NCBI GenBank assembly: GCA_039621445.1
Contig: CP154954.1
Location: forward strand, 620,001-684,000
DNA length: 64,000 nt
Origin: Euglena gracilis
Lineage: Eukaryota; Euglenida; Euglenophyceae; Euglenales
Direction: 5' to 3'
Position 1 is the stretch's first letter. The number at the start of each line of letters is the position of its first letter. Both the position numbers and the translations under genes were made by a program. The notes under the pieces are model-generated. The model saw only the letters and a list, made by a program, of their open reading frames with translations, did not search any database and was not told the DNA's origin. Shown in pieces: positions 63,600-64,000 of this stretch.

Positions 63600-64000
63600 T
63601 AAAAAATTTTCCTTTTGATTTTTTTATTTTTTAAAATTTATACGGTATTTTAATTAAAAATAAAAAAATTGTCCCAGCCACACGTTAAAGTACGGAAAAA
63701 TTTACACTAGGAATTAAGCTAAGTTATTTCTTGTGAATGAAAAGAATTCACAAGATCAGGGATAAAAGCATAACACCTAAACTGTGCGCATGAGCATTTA
63801 CGTATGAAAGTCTAGGAACCTTACCTTAATATTTTTCAATATCACAAAATATAGGGTACTCAGCAGCAATATAAGAAGTATAAAGACATTTTGGTCTCTT
63901 GTAGCATTTTATAAATATTCGTCCAAATCGACAATGAACGACACGCTTCTTACTAGCAAAAAAATTTACAACTAAAAAGCACACACATAACACAAAGAAC
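63600..64000. other. Unidentified sequence at window end
   Basis: Less AT-rich than usual intergenic DNA. It contains a 9-bp inverted repeat CTTGTGAAT/ATTCACAAG (63730-63754). A minus-strand frame (about 63955-63830) reads KRVVHCRFGRIFIKCYKRPK and on to a stop, then continues in frame KVPRLSYVNAHAHSLGVM. I cannot assign it to rRNA or to a protein family. Confidence 0.35.

Overview
The window is plastid DNA of a photosynthetic euglenid (Euglena-like). It is very AT-rich. Photosystem genes are cut into many small exons by introns that start GTGYG (group II) or NUNNG (group III-like). The order psaM, psb30, psbK, tRNA cluster, ycf4, tufA, rps7, rps12 matches what I recall for Euglena plastids. 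D1 ends at DLA with no C-terminal extension. The 16S leader carries trnI/trnW pseudogene relics, a known Euglena trait.

Layout. 1-635 is a low-quality direct copy of the psbC-intron maturase at 39.59-40.27 kb. About 640-20194 is the reverse complement of about 20554-40035, so roughly 40 kb forms one giant palindrome (x pairs with about 40748-x) around a 359-bp unpaired core, 20195-20553. The arms are near-identical from about 8 to 20 kb. The left arm degrades strongly below about 6 kb. The best reading is a fold-back duplication in the assembly, perhaps nucleated by a real short inverted repeat of rRNA-leader sequence. A true head-to-head molecule is not excluded.

The right arm is the better copy: trnL-CAA and chlI (minus), then psbD (10 exons) running into psbC (about 11 exons, overlapping psbD) on plus. 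Four long reading frames sit in large introns of these two genes. Three are maturases with degenerate reverse-transcriptase active sites and one is an unrecognised 317-residue protein. Unique sequence follows: trnL-UAA, psbA (5 exons), a gene-poor gap with a decayed frame, then a minus-strand block (trnR, psaM, psb30, psbK). A tRNA cluster (trnT, trnG, trnfM plus; trnS, trnQ minus) leads to minus-strand ycf4, tufA, rps7, rps12 and rpl20. Plus-strand psbI, trnD, petG, trnK, psaA and psaB follow. psaB breaks off inside its first intron at a truncated, opposite-strand 16S rRNA 5' fragment with its leader. The final ~400 bp is unidentified.

The proteins serve photosystems II (psbA, psbC, psbD, psbI, psbK, psb30) and I (psaA, psaB, psaM, ycf4 assembly), the cytochrome b6f complex (petG), Mg-chelatase (chlI) and plastid translation. 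The maturases presumably splice the introns that interrupt them. Several reading frames are broken by 1-2 nt indels. In the palindrome each arm is intact where the other is broken, which points to consensus errors, not decay.
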